NCBI GenBank assembly: GCA_050946575.1
Contig: JBMNVB010000010.1
Coordinates: 1 to 63,343, forward strand
DNA from: JALCRY01 sp050946575
GTDB lineage: Bacteria > Bacillota > Clostridia > Peptostreptococcales > Anaerovoracaceae
Length of the DNA: 63,343 bases
Direction of reading: 5' to 3'
The notes below the pieces were generated by a model, which worked only from the letters and a program-made list of their open reading frames with translations, was not told the origin of the DNA and did not search any database. The translations under genes and the position numbers were made by a program. Within the stretch, counting starts at the first letter, position 1. Every line of letters starts with the position of its first letter. Shown piece by piece: positions 43,965-51,718 of the stretch.

Positions 43965-45332
43965 CTACCATCCTGCGACGTTGCTGAGTACTTCATCGGG
44001 TATCTTCCCGCTCGTGTACTCATCCATGGTCTCGTCAATGATAGCGAGAGCTCTGTCGATCTCTTCCTTTGAAATGATCAGCGGCGGCTGAACTCTGAAT
44101 ACGTTCCCCGCGAGCGAGATCATTACGAGTCCCTTTTCGAAAGCCCTGTAGCACATCTTCGCCACGCCGTTCACATCCGGTTCATTGCTTTCAAGATCCT
44201 TTACGATCTCAACGCCTATCGACAGTCCGAGCCCGCGTACGTCTTTTATTATGCCGTATTTTTCACCGAGCTTCCTGAAACCGTTTCTCAGATATTCCCC
44301 TTTTTCAGTTACGCTGTCAAGGAAACCGGGTTCGGCGACAACGTCGAACGCAGCAGCGCCGGCAGCGCATGACATATGGTTCCCGGCGAGTGTGAACACG
44401 TGCGCTACTTCAGGCAGGCAGTCCATGATTTCCGGTCTTGCCATGAACGCTCCGAGCGGGAATCCGCCTCCGACACTCTTGCCCATGATTATCCCGTCAG
44501 GCACGATATCGAAATGCTCGATCGAGAACCATTTCCCCGTTCTGCCGAGCCCCTGCTGGACTTCTTCCGCGATGAACAGGATGCCGTTATCGTGGCAGAG
44601 CTTGAACAGCTTATCCATGAACAGCTTGTTCGCCGGGATAATACCGCCGTCACCCTGAATGGGTTCGATGATCACAGCAGCGACTTCTTCGGGATCGAGA
44701 GACGTTTTGAACGCCTGCTCTATCGGCCTCAGACACTGAGCCGAACAGCTTGCCGGATCCTGGTCGAACATGCAGTGTACGCAGTCCGAATACGGGAATG
44801 AATACATTTCCGGAAGGAACGGTCCCATATGCTTGTGCATCCTGTGCGTCACGTGTGTAAGTGACGAAGAACCGAAAGTGTTCCCGTGATAAGCGTTGTT
44901 GAATGAAATAATTTTTGTTCTTCCTGTGAACGCTCTCGCGAATTTTATCGCTGCGTCGTTGCAGTCAGAGCCGCAGTTGCCGTAACACACTTTAGCCGGT
45001 CCTCCGCCCGGATAAATCGACGTAAGTTTTTCGGAATATCTTATCATCGGTTCATTGTACGTGTAAGCGGCCGAATACTGCGTCACTTTCTCGAGCTGTT
45101 CTCTGCACGCTTTTAATATCGCCGGATGAGATCCCCCGAGGTTCATTGAGGAGGCGCTGGCGAGAAAATCGATATATTCGTTTCCGTCAACGTCCTTCAG
45201 AATGGCACCGTTATAGGAATCCACCACCAGCGGGAAATAAGTTAGATGATTGCATGGCGCGCAGACCTTATTGCACCGGTCGACCAGTGCTCTGTCCTGC
45301 TTCAGATTAATTGGGTCTTTATAATCTGACAT
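43965..45332 (-). CDS. Class III aminotransferase with Glu in place of the PLP-binding Asp
   Basis: The start at 45332 (MSDYKDPINL) follows CAGGAGG. The 455-residue protein has GNCGSDCNDAAIKFAR, FNNAYHGNTFGS, EPIQGDGGI and the Schiff-base lysine in IIMGKSVGGGFPLGAF. The motif normally reading DEVQ, whose Asp contacts the PLP pyridine nitrogen, reads AEEVQQGLGRTGKW, so Asp is Glu. Class III members with the EVQQGLGRTGKW context include omega-aminotransferases and amino-acid racemases/epimerases. With the YkvI-like transporter and divergent LysR gene it forms an amino-acid or amine utilisation locus. The substrate is unknown. Confidence 0.88.
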   Translation of the reverse strand: MSDYKDPINLKQDRALVDRCNKVCAPCNHLTYFPLVVDSYNGAILKDVDGNEYIDFLASASSMNLGGSHPAILKACREQLEKVTQYSAAYTYNEPMIRYSEKLTSIYPGGGPAKVCYGNCGSDCNDAAIKFARAFTGRTKIISFNNAYHGNTFGSSSLTHVTHRMHKHMGPFLPEMYSFPYSDCVHCMFDQDPASCSAQCLRPIEQAFKTSLDPEEVAAVIIEPIQGDGGIIPANKLFMDKLFKLCHDNGILFIAEEVQQGLGRTGKWFSIEHFDIVPDGIIMGKSVGGGFPLGAFMARPEIMDCLPEVAHVFTLAGNHMSCAAGAAAFDVVAEPGFLDSVTEKGEYLRNGFRKLGEKYGIIKDVRGLGLSIGVEIVKDLESNEPDVNGVAKMCYRAFEKGLVMISLAGNVFRVQPPLIISKEEIDRALAIIDETMDEYTSGKIPDEVLSNVAGW

Positions 45333-45510
45333 TGGGATGCCTCCTGTCTTTCCGCCCGTACCGGTCCGCGAAAATGTATACCTTCCCGTCTCCGGTCCGA
45401 ACATTTCAGGAACGCCGTAAATACAGTGCTCCAATATTGGATATAATTGCTTTTACTTAATATACCATTTAACAGGCACGTGTGGTTTGCGCCGTTTTCG
45501 GGGGACCGCT

Positions 45511-45568
45511 GACGGAAAAACCGTCAACGGATATCTGTTTTGACATTGGCCGCCGCTTATGTTATTTT
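45511..45568 (+). promoter_or_regulatory. Promoter of the LysR gene and upstream palindrome
   Basis: TTGACA (45540-45545), 17-nt spacer, TATTTT (45563-45568). The inverted repeat GACGG-AAAAA-CCGTC (45511-45525) lies just upstream in the divergent region and is a candidate LysR site. Confidence 0.55.
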
Positions 45569-45600
45569 ACAAACATAAAAAGCGCTACGGGAGTATAAAA

Positions 45601-46530
45601 ATGAAGATAGAACAGCTGCGTCAGATAATCGCCATCGCAGACGCGGGATCGATAAGCAGGGCCGCGTCATCCATGTACCTGTCTCACTCGACTCTCAGCA
45701 GTTCCGTCCGTTCTGCGGAATCGGAACTCGGAGGGAAGATATTCGTTAGAAAAAACAACGGAGTCGCACTGACTGATTTCGGAAACACAGTATATGAGCA
45801 GGCGCGAAGCATCTGCAGTGAAATGGATTATCTCGTAAATATGAACGGCAGAGCGGACGGGAAACGCTATTTTCTCAACATCGCCCATATGTACAGCCCG
45901 ATCGCGAAAGACGCATTCACCGACATTTTCAATAAATACTCCGATAAGCCGCTGCAGTTCTCTATGCTCGAAGGATCCGCATTCGAAATATTCGACATGG
46001 TAAGATCCGGCAAGGCTGAAGTCGGCATTTTCGCCACTATGTCCAACGCGGCAAACCTGTACCGGAACGCCGTCGAGTCAAACAATCTGGTCTATGAAAA
46101 GATAACGGACCGGAAACTTTACGTCATGCTCGGCAGGAAAAACCCTCTTTACTACAAGAAAAGTTCGGATATATACCTGGACGAGCTGAGCGATTACACG
46201 TTCGCATATTACACGTCAGTTATCCAGGAGGCGCCGATCCTGACCCTGTTTTCGGGCCTGGGAAATATCAGGCGTCAGGTATCCCTGCCGTCACTCGAAG
46301 CTCTCGTCGGGTTCCTTCACGATACCGACGCGTTCACAGTCGAACCTGTGAATCCGGAAATATCGCTTCCGGGAGAACAGGGGCTGAGATTTTTCAATCT
46401 CGGAGATCAGGACCTTTATACTGAGCTGGGATGGGTAAGGAACGCCGGGCATGAGCTGAGCCCGCTCGCTGCCGAATTCATCGACCGCCTGTACGAGAGA
46501 GTCGAAAGACTGCTGAATCTCATCATCTGA
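45601..46530 (+). CDS. LysR-family transcriptional regulator
   Basis: The 309-residue product starts with the LysR winged helix: MKIEQLRQIIAIADAGSISRAASSMYLSHSTLSSSVRSAE and FVRKNNGVALTDFG, then a periplasmic-binding-like effector domain (about 90-300). The start at 45601 has GGGAG upstream. It is divergent from the aminotransferase gene, the usual position for a LysR regulator of its neighbour, so control of the aminotransferase-transporter pair is likely. Confidence 0.92.
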   Translation: MKIEQLRQIIAIADAGSISRAASSMYLSHSTLSSSVRSAESELGGKIFVRKNNGVALTDFGNTVYEQARSICSEMDYLVNMNGRADGKRYFLNIAHMYSPIAKDAFTDIFNKYSDKPLQFSMLEGSAFEIFDMVRSGKAEVGIFATMSNAANLYRNAVESNNLVYEKITDRKLYVMLGRKNPLYYKKSSDIYLDELSDYTFAYYTSVIQEAPILTLFSGLGNIRRQVSLPSLEALVGFLHDTDAFTVEPVNPEISLPGEQGLRFFNLGDQDLYTELGWVRNAGHELSPLAAEFIDRLYERVERLLNLII

Positions 46531-46553
46531 CAGAGGCGCGAAATATTTCAGAC

Positions 46554-46583
46554 AAAAAAAGATCCGGCCGTGCCGGATCTTTT
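46554..46583. terminator. Bidirectional terminator
   Basis: GATCCGGC/GCCGGATC stem with seven A on one side and TTTT on the other, between convergent LysR and nitroreductase genes. Confidence 0.88.
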
Positions 46584-46593
46584 CTGTTTTCCG

Positions 46594-47133
46594 TTACCTT
46601 ATCTCCAGAATCTCGTCCACCGATTTCCTGTCGGGCCCCTTCAGCGGTCCCTCCGGATATCCCAGCGCGATCAGCGCCGCGATCCCCGTTCCGTCATCAA
46701 TGCCGAGTATTTCCTTTACCTTCGGCTCGTCGATTATCCCCATGATGACCGTACCGAGCCCGAGTCCGTAAGCCGCGAGTTCGAACGCGTATCCCGCTAT
46801 CCCGGCGTCGTACGACTGCCAGTGGCTGCCCTGAGGCGTCGATTCGCTGCCGTCCTTCTCATAGCCGGAAATGCCCTTCTTCACAGTCTGGACGATGAGC
46901 ACCGGCGCGCGGGATATAGTCTTCGTATTGTATTCGAAACCGAGCACGGCTTCCTCAGCGATCCTGTCCTTAAGATCGCCTCTGACGGCAATGAACCCTT
47001 CCGTCTGGGAGTTCTTCCAGCTCGGGGCCCACCGCGCGCAGTCAACGATCTTCCTGATATCTTCATCCGTGACCTCGCGGTCGGAAAACTTCCTTACGCT
47101 TTTTCTCGCTTTTATAGCTTCATTGACTTCCAT
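46594..47133 (-). CDS. Nitroreductase-family flavoprotein
   Basis: A 179-residue FMN-dependent oxidoreductase: MEVNEAIKARKSVRKFSDREVT, CARWAPSWKNSQTEGF, then QSYDAGIAGYAFELAAYGLGLGTVIMG and ALGYPEGPLKGPDRKSVDEI. I take the second ATG (47133), 8 nt from AGGAGG, over the first, which is only 2 nt away. The physiological substrate is unknown. Confidence 0.92.
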   Translation of the reverse strand: MEVNEAIKARKSVRKFSDREVTDEDIRKIVDCARWAPSWKNSQTEGFIAVRGDLKDRIAEEAVLGFEYNTKTISRAPVLIVQTVKKGISGYEKDGSESTPQGSHWQSYDAGIAGYAFELAAYGLGLGTVIMGIIDEPKVKEILGIDDGTGIAALIALGYPEGPLKGPDRKSVDEILEIR

Positions 47134-47149
47134 CAGCATGTCCTCCTTT

Positions 47150-47206
47150 GCATTGATCTGATCTGCTCTATTATAGCATAAAAGAGGTCCGCTGCCGCAT
47201 CAATGC
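47150..47206 (-). promoter_or_regulatory. Nitroreductase promoter flanked by inverted octamers
   Basis: On the minus strand TGCTATAAT is an extended -10 element (about 47171-47179). It is flanked by GCATTGAT upstream (47206-47199) and ATCAATGC downstream (47157-47150), the latter just before the AGGAGG. The pair forms an inverted repeat across the promoter. Confidence 0.6.
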
Positions 47207-47210
47207 TCAG

Positions 47211-48419
47211 CTACGCGTTGTATTCTTTTATCGATTTCGTCATGCGGTCGAGGCCTTTCCTCAGCATCGACTTAGGCATAGCGAGGTTCAGGCGCACCCA
47301 GCCCTCGGCATTGCCCACGAACAGCGAGTTCCCGCCTTCGAGGAGAACGCCGGCCTTGTTCGCGAAGAAGTCGCACAGGTCGTCGACGCCCGGCAGACAC
47401 GGTCCGATCTTGACCCAGGCGAGATATGTCGAATTCGGGATCTTGAATTCCGCGCCCGGCACATCGTTCTCGACCCATTCCTTGACCATCTGGAAATTCC
47501 CGTCGAGATATTCCTTGAACTGCTCGAGCCAGTCTCCGCATTTTTCGTAAGCCGCCTGATGCGCAGCCACGGATATAGGATTCACAAAGTTGCAGATCTT
47601 GTCGCGTGCATTGAACTTTTCTCTCATGGCATCGTCGCGGATGATGATATTCGACATCATGAGCCCGGCCATGTTGAACGTCTTGCTCGCCGACATGCAT
47701 GTGATGAGCTTATTGTAATCGGTTACCTTCCCCATCGGGATATGCTTCACGCCTTTTCTCAGGAGGTCGCAGTGGATCTCGTCCGAAATCAGCCATTTGT
47801 CGTATTTTTCCGCGATAGCGGCTACCTTCTTAAGTTCTTCCTCACTCCATGTCCTCCCTGACGGGTTGTGAGGATTGCAGAACATCACGAGCGCGACGTC
47901 CGGATCTGACACCTGCTCTTCGAATTTATCGAAATCTATATCAAACTTACTGTCGGTCGTATCGAGTTCGTTCATCACGATCGGAACGTTATTGTATTCG
48001 CACGCGTGCGCAAAATATCCGTACGCGGGAGTCTGCATGACGACTTTCTTCCCGGCGGGGACGGCGCTCTCAACGATCTGATACAGCGCGGGAATGATGC
48101 CCGGCGAGAATGTCAGCTGCTCTTTCGGGAACGACCAGTCGTACTTGTCTCTGCACCACTTCGAAAGCGCTTCATAGTATCCGGGGTCGAACACCATCGA
48201 ATAACCGAAGATCCTGCGGTCGATCCTGTCCTTCATCGCCTGGCAGATCTCCGGCGGAGTGGCTATCTCCATGTCGGCGACCCACATATGAACGAAATCG
48301 TCGTCCGCGAAAGCGAATTTCTTCTCGGGGCCGGCGTGGAAAATATAAGATCTGAACCCTTCGGCCTTCATCGCGTTTGTGCCCCTGCGGTCAATAATCT
48401 CATCAAAATCATATTTCAT
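47211..48419 (-). CDS. PatB/MalY-type cystathionine beta-lyase or aminotransferase
   Basis: A 402-residue fold-type I PLP enzyme starting MKYDFDEIIDRRGTNAMK, the PatB/MalY signature. It has VADMEIATPPEI, FSPGIIPALYQI, FCNPHNPSGRTWSEEEL and the Schiff-base lysine in MSASKTFNMAGL. Members cleave C-S bonds of cystathionine or cysteine, releasing a thiol or H2S; some also regulate transcription (MalY). GGAGG precedes the chosen ATG; a longer in-frame start 31 codons earlier is rejected. Confidence 0.9.
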   Translation of the reverse strand: MKYDFDEIIDRRGTNAMKAEGFRSYIFHAGPEKKFAFADDDFVHMWVADMEIATPPEICQAMKDRIDRRIFGYSMVFDPGYYEALSKWCRDKYDWSFPKEQLTFSPGIIPALYQIVESAVPAGKKVVMQTPAYGYFAHACEYNNVPIVMNELDTTDSKFDIDFDKFEEQVSDPDVALVMFCNPHNPSGRTWSEEELKKVAAIAEKYDKWLISDEIHCDLLRKGVKHIPMGKVTDYNKLITCMSASKTFNMAGLMMSNIIIRDDAMREKFNARDKICNFVNPISVAAHQAAYEKCGDWLEQFKEYLDGNFQMVKEWVENDVPGAEFKIPNSTYLAWVKIGPCLPGVDDLCDFFANKAGVLLEGGNSLFVGNAEGWVRLNLAMPKSMLRKGLDRMTKSIKEYNA

Positions 48420-48545
48420 AGTGTACCTCCGTTCATTACACCGATTCGGTTGCTCGATAATTGTATTATACTCCCGTTTCCGCGTCGGAAAAAATAAATC
48501 CGATTTCCTCACAGGAAATTTTGCATTGCCTGAGTTTCCTTAAAA

Positions 48546-48574
48546 TTGATTTTATCAATGCATTGATATATACT
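48546..48574 (+). promoter_or_regulatory. XRE gene promoter whose spacer is a 16-bp palindrome
   Basis: TTGATT (48546-48551), 17-nt spacer, TATACT (48569-48574). The spacer is filled by the perfect palindrome TATCAATGCATTGATA (48553-48568), made of two overlapping ATCAATGC/GCATTGAT octamers. This is a classic repressor position, and the regulator encoded 70 bp downstream is the first candidate to bind it. Confidence 0.75.
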
Positions 48575-48643
48575 TTTCCTATAAACCTGAAAGTCAGTGA
48601 TTTTTCATTTCAATATTAACTCTTAGGAAACCCGGAGGCGCGC

Positions 48644-49357
48644 ATGGCTGATATCGTAAAGATTGTCGGAGATAATATCAGGTACTACAGAAAGTTGAAG
48701 GGACTGACGCTGGAGCAGCTCGGCAGCCGCATCGGCAAGACGAAAGCGGCTGTGTCGAAATATGAGAACGGCAGGATCTTCATCGATATCCAGACGCTGT
48801 ATGAGATAGCGGAAACGCTCGGGATAGATGTGGAGCAGCTGCTCTACTCTGATGAGCGGTATATGAAAACTCCGTCCGACGCCAATGTCCCGAATTTTTT
48901 CAGGGACGTCTCCCGGCTGTACGGATATATCTATGACGGCCGGGACGGCAGAGTGAGCGAATCAGTGGTCACGATGGGCAGGGGCCGCGGAGACGGGGAA
49001 AATGTGTACAGGGCCACGCTCTATCTCAATGTCCGTGACGCTTCGCATTTCCACGTCTGCGAATACACATACCGAGGGAAGCTGTGCCATTATGATTCAC
49101 TCAGCGTTTTCACTCTGCAGAACACGAGCACGCCGATGGAGGAACTGAAGATAACGGTGCCGGCATCTTATATGGACGAGCCGGAAAAGTTCGCGATGTT
49201 CTGCGGCATCTCGTCGCGCCCCGTCATGCCGGTCGCGCTCAAGATACTTCTCTGCAAAAACGCGAAAGAAAAAAACGCCGACCTCGCAGCTAAGCTGAAG
49301 ATCGGCAAAAGCGACATAAAAAACACAAAAATGTATAATATGTTTTCGGTCACCTGA
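48644..49357 (+). CDS. XRE-family transcriptional regulator
   Basis: The 237-residue product has an N-terminal helix-turn-helix (about 8-62): IRYYRKLKGLTLEQLGSRIGKTKAAVSKYENG and a following IAETLGIDVEQLLY. The C-terminal ~170 residues are probably a ligand or dimerisation domain (YLNVRDASHFHVCEYTYRGKL, TVPASYMDEPEKFAMFCG); I do not recognise it. GGAGG precedes the ATG. The promoter palindrome suggests autoregulation. Its stop lies 6 bp from the end of the convergent TM2 gene, with no terminator visible between them. Confidence 0.88.
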   Translation: MADIVKIVGDNIRYYRKLKGLTLEQLGSRIGKTKAAVSKYENGRIFIDIQTLYEIAETLGIDVEQLLYSDERYMKTPSDANVPNFFRDVSRLYGYIYDGRDGRVSESVVTMGRGRGDGENVYRATLYLNVRDASHFHVCEYTYRGKLCHYDSLSVFTLQNTSTPMEELKITVPASYMDEPEKFAMFCGISSRPVMPVALKILLCKNAKEKNADLAAKLKIGKSDIKNTKMYNMFSVT

Positions 49358-49363
49358 CGGCGG

Positions 49364-50149
49364 TCACCTCGCGTAATGCTTGTCTACGAATACCACCTGT
49401 TCGCCGGCGCCGAACGCGTCGCCGTATACTTTCACAAGTCCGATGATAAAGTCGACGAGCGCCCAGATGCCCGCTCCGCCCGCTGTGAGCAGTTTCAGTA
49501 TGCAGAGCCCGATCTGCCCTCTCATGAACCTGTCCACACCGAGCCATCCGAACAGAAAACATCCTACCCAGACGAAAATGTGTTTGTCCATGCTGCGCAC
49601 GTCATGCCCGTCATACTCGGCCGGATACGGCTGCCCGTACTGAGCCTGCCCCTGATATCCCGCCTGCTGATAGCCCGCGTTCTGATATCCGTAGTTCGGA
49701 TTCTGCTGATAGCCGGCGTTCTGATATCCGTAGTTCGGATTCTGCTGGTATCCGGCATTCTGATATCCGAAGTTCGGATTTTGCTGATATCCGGCGTTCT
49801 GATTTCCGAAGTTCGGATTCTGCTGATATCCGGCGTTCTGGTTTCCGAAGTTCGGATTCTGCTGATAACCTGTGTTCCGGTTCCCTGCGTTCCGGTACCC
49901 GGTATTCTGATAACCGGTGTTCGGATTGTATGAATCTTCGTCCGGAGCGGCATCTTCCGCTCCTTCGGGATCCGCGCCGCCTTCTTCCGCGCGCGAAACG
50001 ATCACCTCGCCGCCCTGCCTGAACACATCCACATTTTCTCCTACTCTCGGGTCGCCGAAATTCAATGCCGAGAACGGCACTTCCTCTATACTGCCGTCTT
50101 CGCTGCCTATCGTGACCTTATCCTTTTCCACTTTCAATATCCTGCTCAA
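49364..50149 (-). CDS. TM2-domain membrane protein with prion-like Gln/Asn/Tyr repeats
   Basis: The 261-residue protein starts at a TTG (50149) after AAGGGGTG. Residues 1-50 form a small beta-rich domain (VTIGSEDGSIEEVPFSALNFG). Residues about 75-165 are tandem 13-residue repeats, GYQQNPNFGNQNA and variants, rich in Gln, Asn, Tyr and Gly without charge, a composition like yeast prion domains. The C-terminus is a TM2 domain with two membrane helices around a DRF-type turn (FLFGWLGVDRFMRGQIG ... LVDFIIGL). The function is unknown; many TM2 proteins in Firmicutes have a disordered N-terminal part. Confidence 0.82.
   Translation of the reverse strand: MSRILKVEKDKVTIGSEDGSIEEVPFSALNFGDPRVGENVDVFRQGGEVIVSRAEEGGADPEGAEDAAPDEDSYNPNTGYQNTGYRNAGNRNTGYQQNPNFGNQNAGYQQNPNFGNQNAGYQQNPNFGYQNAGYQQNPNYGYQNAGYQQNPNYGYQNAGYQQAGYQGQAQYGQPYPAEYDGHDVRSMDKHIFVWVGCFLFGWLGVDRFMRGQIGLCILKLLTAGGAGIWALVDFIIGLVKVYGDAFGAGEQVVFVDKHYAR
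49655..49925 (-). repeat. 39-bp tandem repeats encoding Q/N/Y/G peptides
   Basis: About five near-identical 39-bp units (each translating as QQNPNFGNQNAGY or a Tyr variant), flanked by degenerate copies. The units differ in a few bases (FGNQ, FGYQ, YGYQ), which orders them into a gradient along the array, suggesting stepwise duplication. Confidence 0.85.
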
Positions 50150-50195
50150 ACTGACACCCCTTCTCTGTAAATCACAACTGCTCAGATTATCTATT

Positions 50196-50224
50196 ATTAT
50201 ATATTATGAGCATTTGTACAGCAA
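50196..50224 (-). promoter_or_regulatory. Promoter of the TM2 gene
   Basis: On the minus strand TTGCTG (50224-50219), 17-nt spacer, TATAAT (50201-50196). The -35 box overlaps the octamer-related GCATTGC. Confidence 0.7.
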
Positions 50225-50331
50225 TGCGCACAGGCCGGGACCAATGTAAATTTTTGCGCAGGCCGGGAGCAGCCGGAGACGATTTTCTTCAGCATCAAAA
50301 ATCGCGGCTCTGCGGCCGCGATGGGATTTCG

Positions 50332-50407
<76 letters not shown>

Positions 50408-50422
50408 ATAATGTTTATGATT

Positions 50423-50512
50423 TGGTGCCGAAGACCGGGGTCGAACCGGTACGATCGGTTAGGATCACCGGATTTTAAGTCCGGCGCGTCTGCCAATTCC
50501 GCCACTCCGGCA
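50423..50512 (-). tRNA. tRNA-Leu (TAA)
   Basis: The minus strand forms a type II tRNA with a long variable arm, anticodon loop CTTAAAA (anticodon TAA, reading UUA/UUG), acceptor TGCCGGAG/TTCGGCA and encoded CCA. Confidence 0.93.
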
Positions 50513-50537
50513 CAAGTCATCCCGATTTTCAAACAAC

Positions 50538-50564
50538 CATCGGTGGCAGAAAGTGCCACCGATG
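50538..50564 (-). terminator. Hairpin between tRNA-Asn and tRNA-Leu
   Basis: CATCGGTGGCA/TGCCACCGATG forms a strong stem but without a long T run on the minus strand (TTGTTTG follows). It may be a weak terminator or a processing hairpin. Confidence 0.5.
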
Positions 50565-50573
50565 AAAGATAAC

Positions 50574-50649
50574 TGGCTCCAAGGGTGGGGCTCGAACCCA
50601 CAGCCTACCGGTTAACAGCCGGTTGCTCCACCATTGAGCTACCTTGGAA
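50574..50649 (-). tRNA. tRNA-Asn (GTT)
   Basis: The minus strand forms a standard tRNA with anticodon loop CTGTTAA (GTT), acceptor TTCCAAG/CTTGGAG, T-loop TTCGAGC and encoded CCA. Confidence 0.95.
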
Positions 50650-50732
50650 CAATGCCCGTCTTGTTTTCAACGGCAATAACTATTATACAAAACGGGCGTT
50701 CCTATGTCAATGATTAATATTTCTCCCTGTCA

Positions 50733-51713
50733 TCATTCGCTTTCCAGAACTACCCGGATCTTCCGCCTGTATTTCTCAGCGGTCTTTTCATCTCCGAGTT
50801 CCTCGCAGACGGCGATCAGACGCTCCATGACCTCCGTATTCGACGGTGAGCATTTCAGAGCCGTCAGATAGCGCTCCTTCGCTTCCTCCGGTTCATCCTT
50901 TCCTTCATAAGCAATGCCGAGATAATACCAGAGCGGCCACCATACGTTGAAGCGCCCGTCTTCCTCATATCCGCCGAGTATCGCGATGCCGCGGTCATAG
51001 AGGCCCCGCATCACCGCATTGCAGCCTTCTTCTATCTTAAGGGGATCGTCCATCCTGTCAAGGATGCCGCGCACCTCCGCGCGCAGTTCCCCGCCGTTGT
51101 CCAGTTTCATGAACTCATCGAAGGCGACCTTCGCCTTCGCGTACAGTCCGAGATTGAGATATGCGTAGCCGAGATAATAATGTCCGAGTTCGTCATCCGG
51201 ATTTTCAAGCGTGTATATCTCAAACTGCTCCAGCGATTCGGCTTTGAAGTTTCCTACGAATTCGGCGCCCTCCTCTTCTCCGGCCTCGTACGCGTCGTGG
51301 CAGGCGCGCGCGTAACTGAATCGCGCTTCGGGAAGTTCGGGATCGATCCTCATGGCCGCTCGGAACCAGGCGGCCGCAGTCGTGAAATCGTCTTTTCCGG
51401 CCGCCGCAGCGCCCTGATTCATGACGCCCTTCGCAAATTCGGTCCCGAAGTGCTTCTTTATATAGGCGAGATAATTCTCCGCATATCTGAAATCAGGGTC
51501 GCATCCGATCACGAACGCCATGTTCTTCGCGATCGTCAGAGTGCTTACCGGGCCGGAAAAATCGGCCGTACGAAACGGGATCGGGACATTCTTCATGAAG
51601 CCTTCGATCTTTGCCTTGTGCAGATATTCGTCCGAAAGCTCATCAAATACGAATTCACTGAGCTTCGGCGTAAGATATTCAGTTATCCTGTCTGTTTTTT
51701 TCTGTTCAGCCAT
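50733..51713 (-). CDS. Tetratricopeptide-repeat protein
   Basis: A 326-residue cytoplasmic protein without signal peptide. TPR-like helix pairs are visible at about 95-130 (FTTAAAWFRAAMRIDPELPEARFSYARA), 180-212 (ELGHYYLGYAYLNLGLYAKAKVAFDEFMK) and 260-320 (WWPLWYYLGIAYEGKDEPEEAKERYLTALK). TPR arrays mediate protein contacts. It lies 5 bp downstream of argS and is probably co-transcribed; no specific role can be given. Confidence 0.82.
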   Translation of the reverse strand: MAEQKKTDRITEYLTPKLSEFVFDELSDEYLHKAKIEGFMKNVPIPFRTADFSGPVSTLTIAKNMAFVIGCDPDFRYAENYLAYIKKHFGTEFAKGVMNQGAAAAGKDDFTTAAAWFRAAMRIDPELPEARFSYARACHDAYEAGEEEGAEFVGNFKAESLEQFEIYTLENPDDELGHYYLGYAYLNLGLYAKAKVAFDEFMKLDNGGELRAEVRGILDRMDDPLKIEEGCNAVMRGLYDRGIAILGGYEEDGRFNVWWPLWYYLGIAYEGKDEPEEAKERYLTALKCSPSNTEVMERLIAVCEELGDEKTAEKYRRKIRVVLESE

Positions 51714-51718
51714 TTATA

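Noticed and set aside
49655..49925. A CRISPR array
   Set aside because: The periodic 39-bp units lack unique spacers and are in frame within the TM2 protein.
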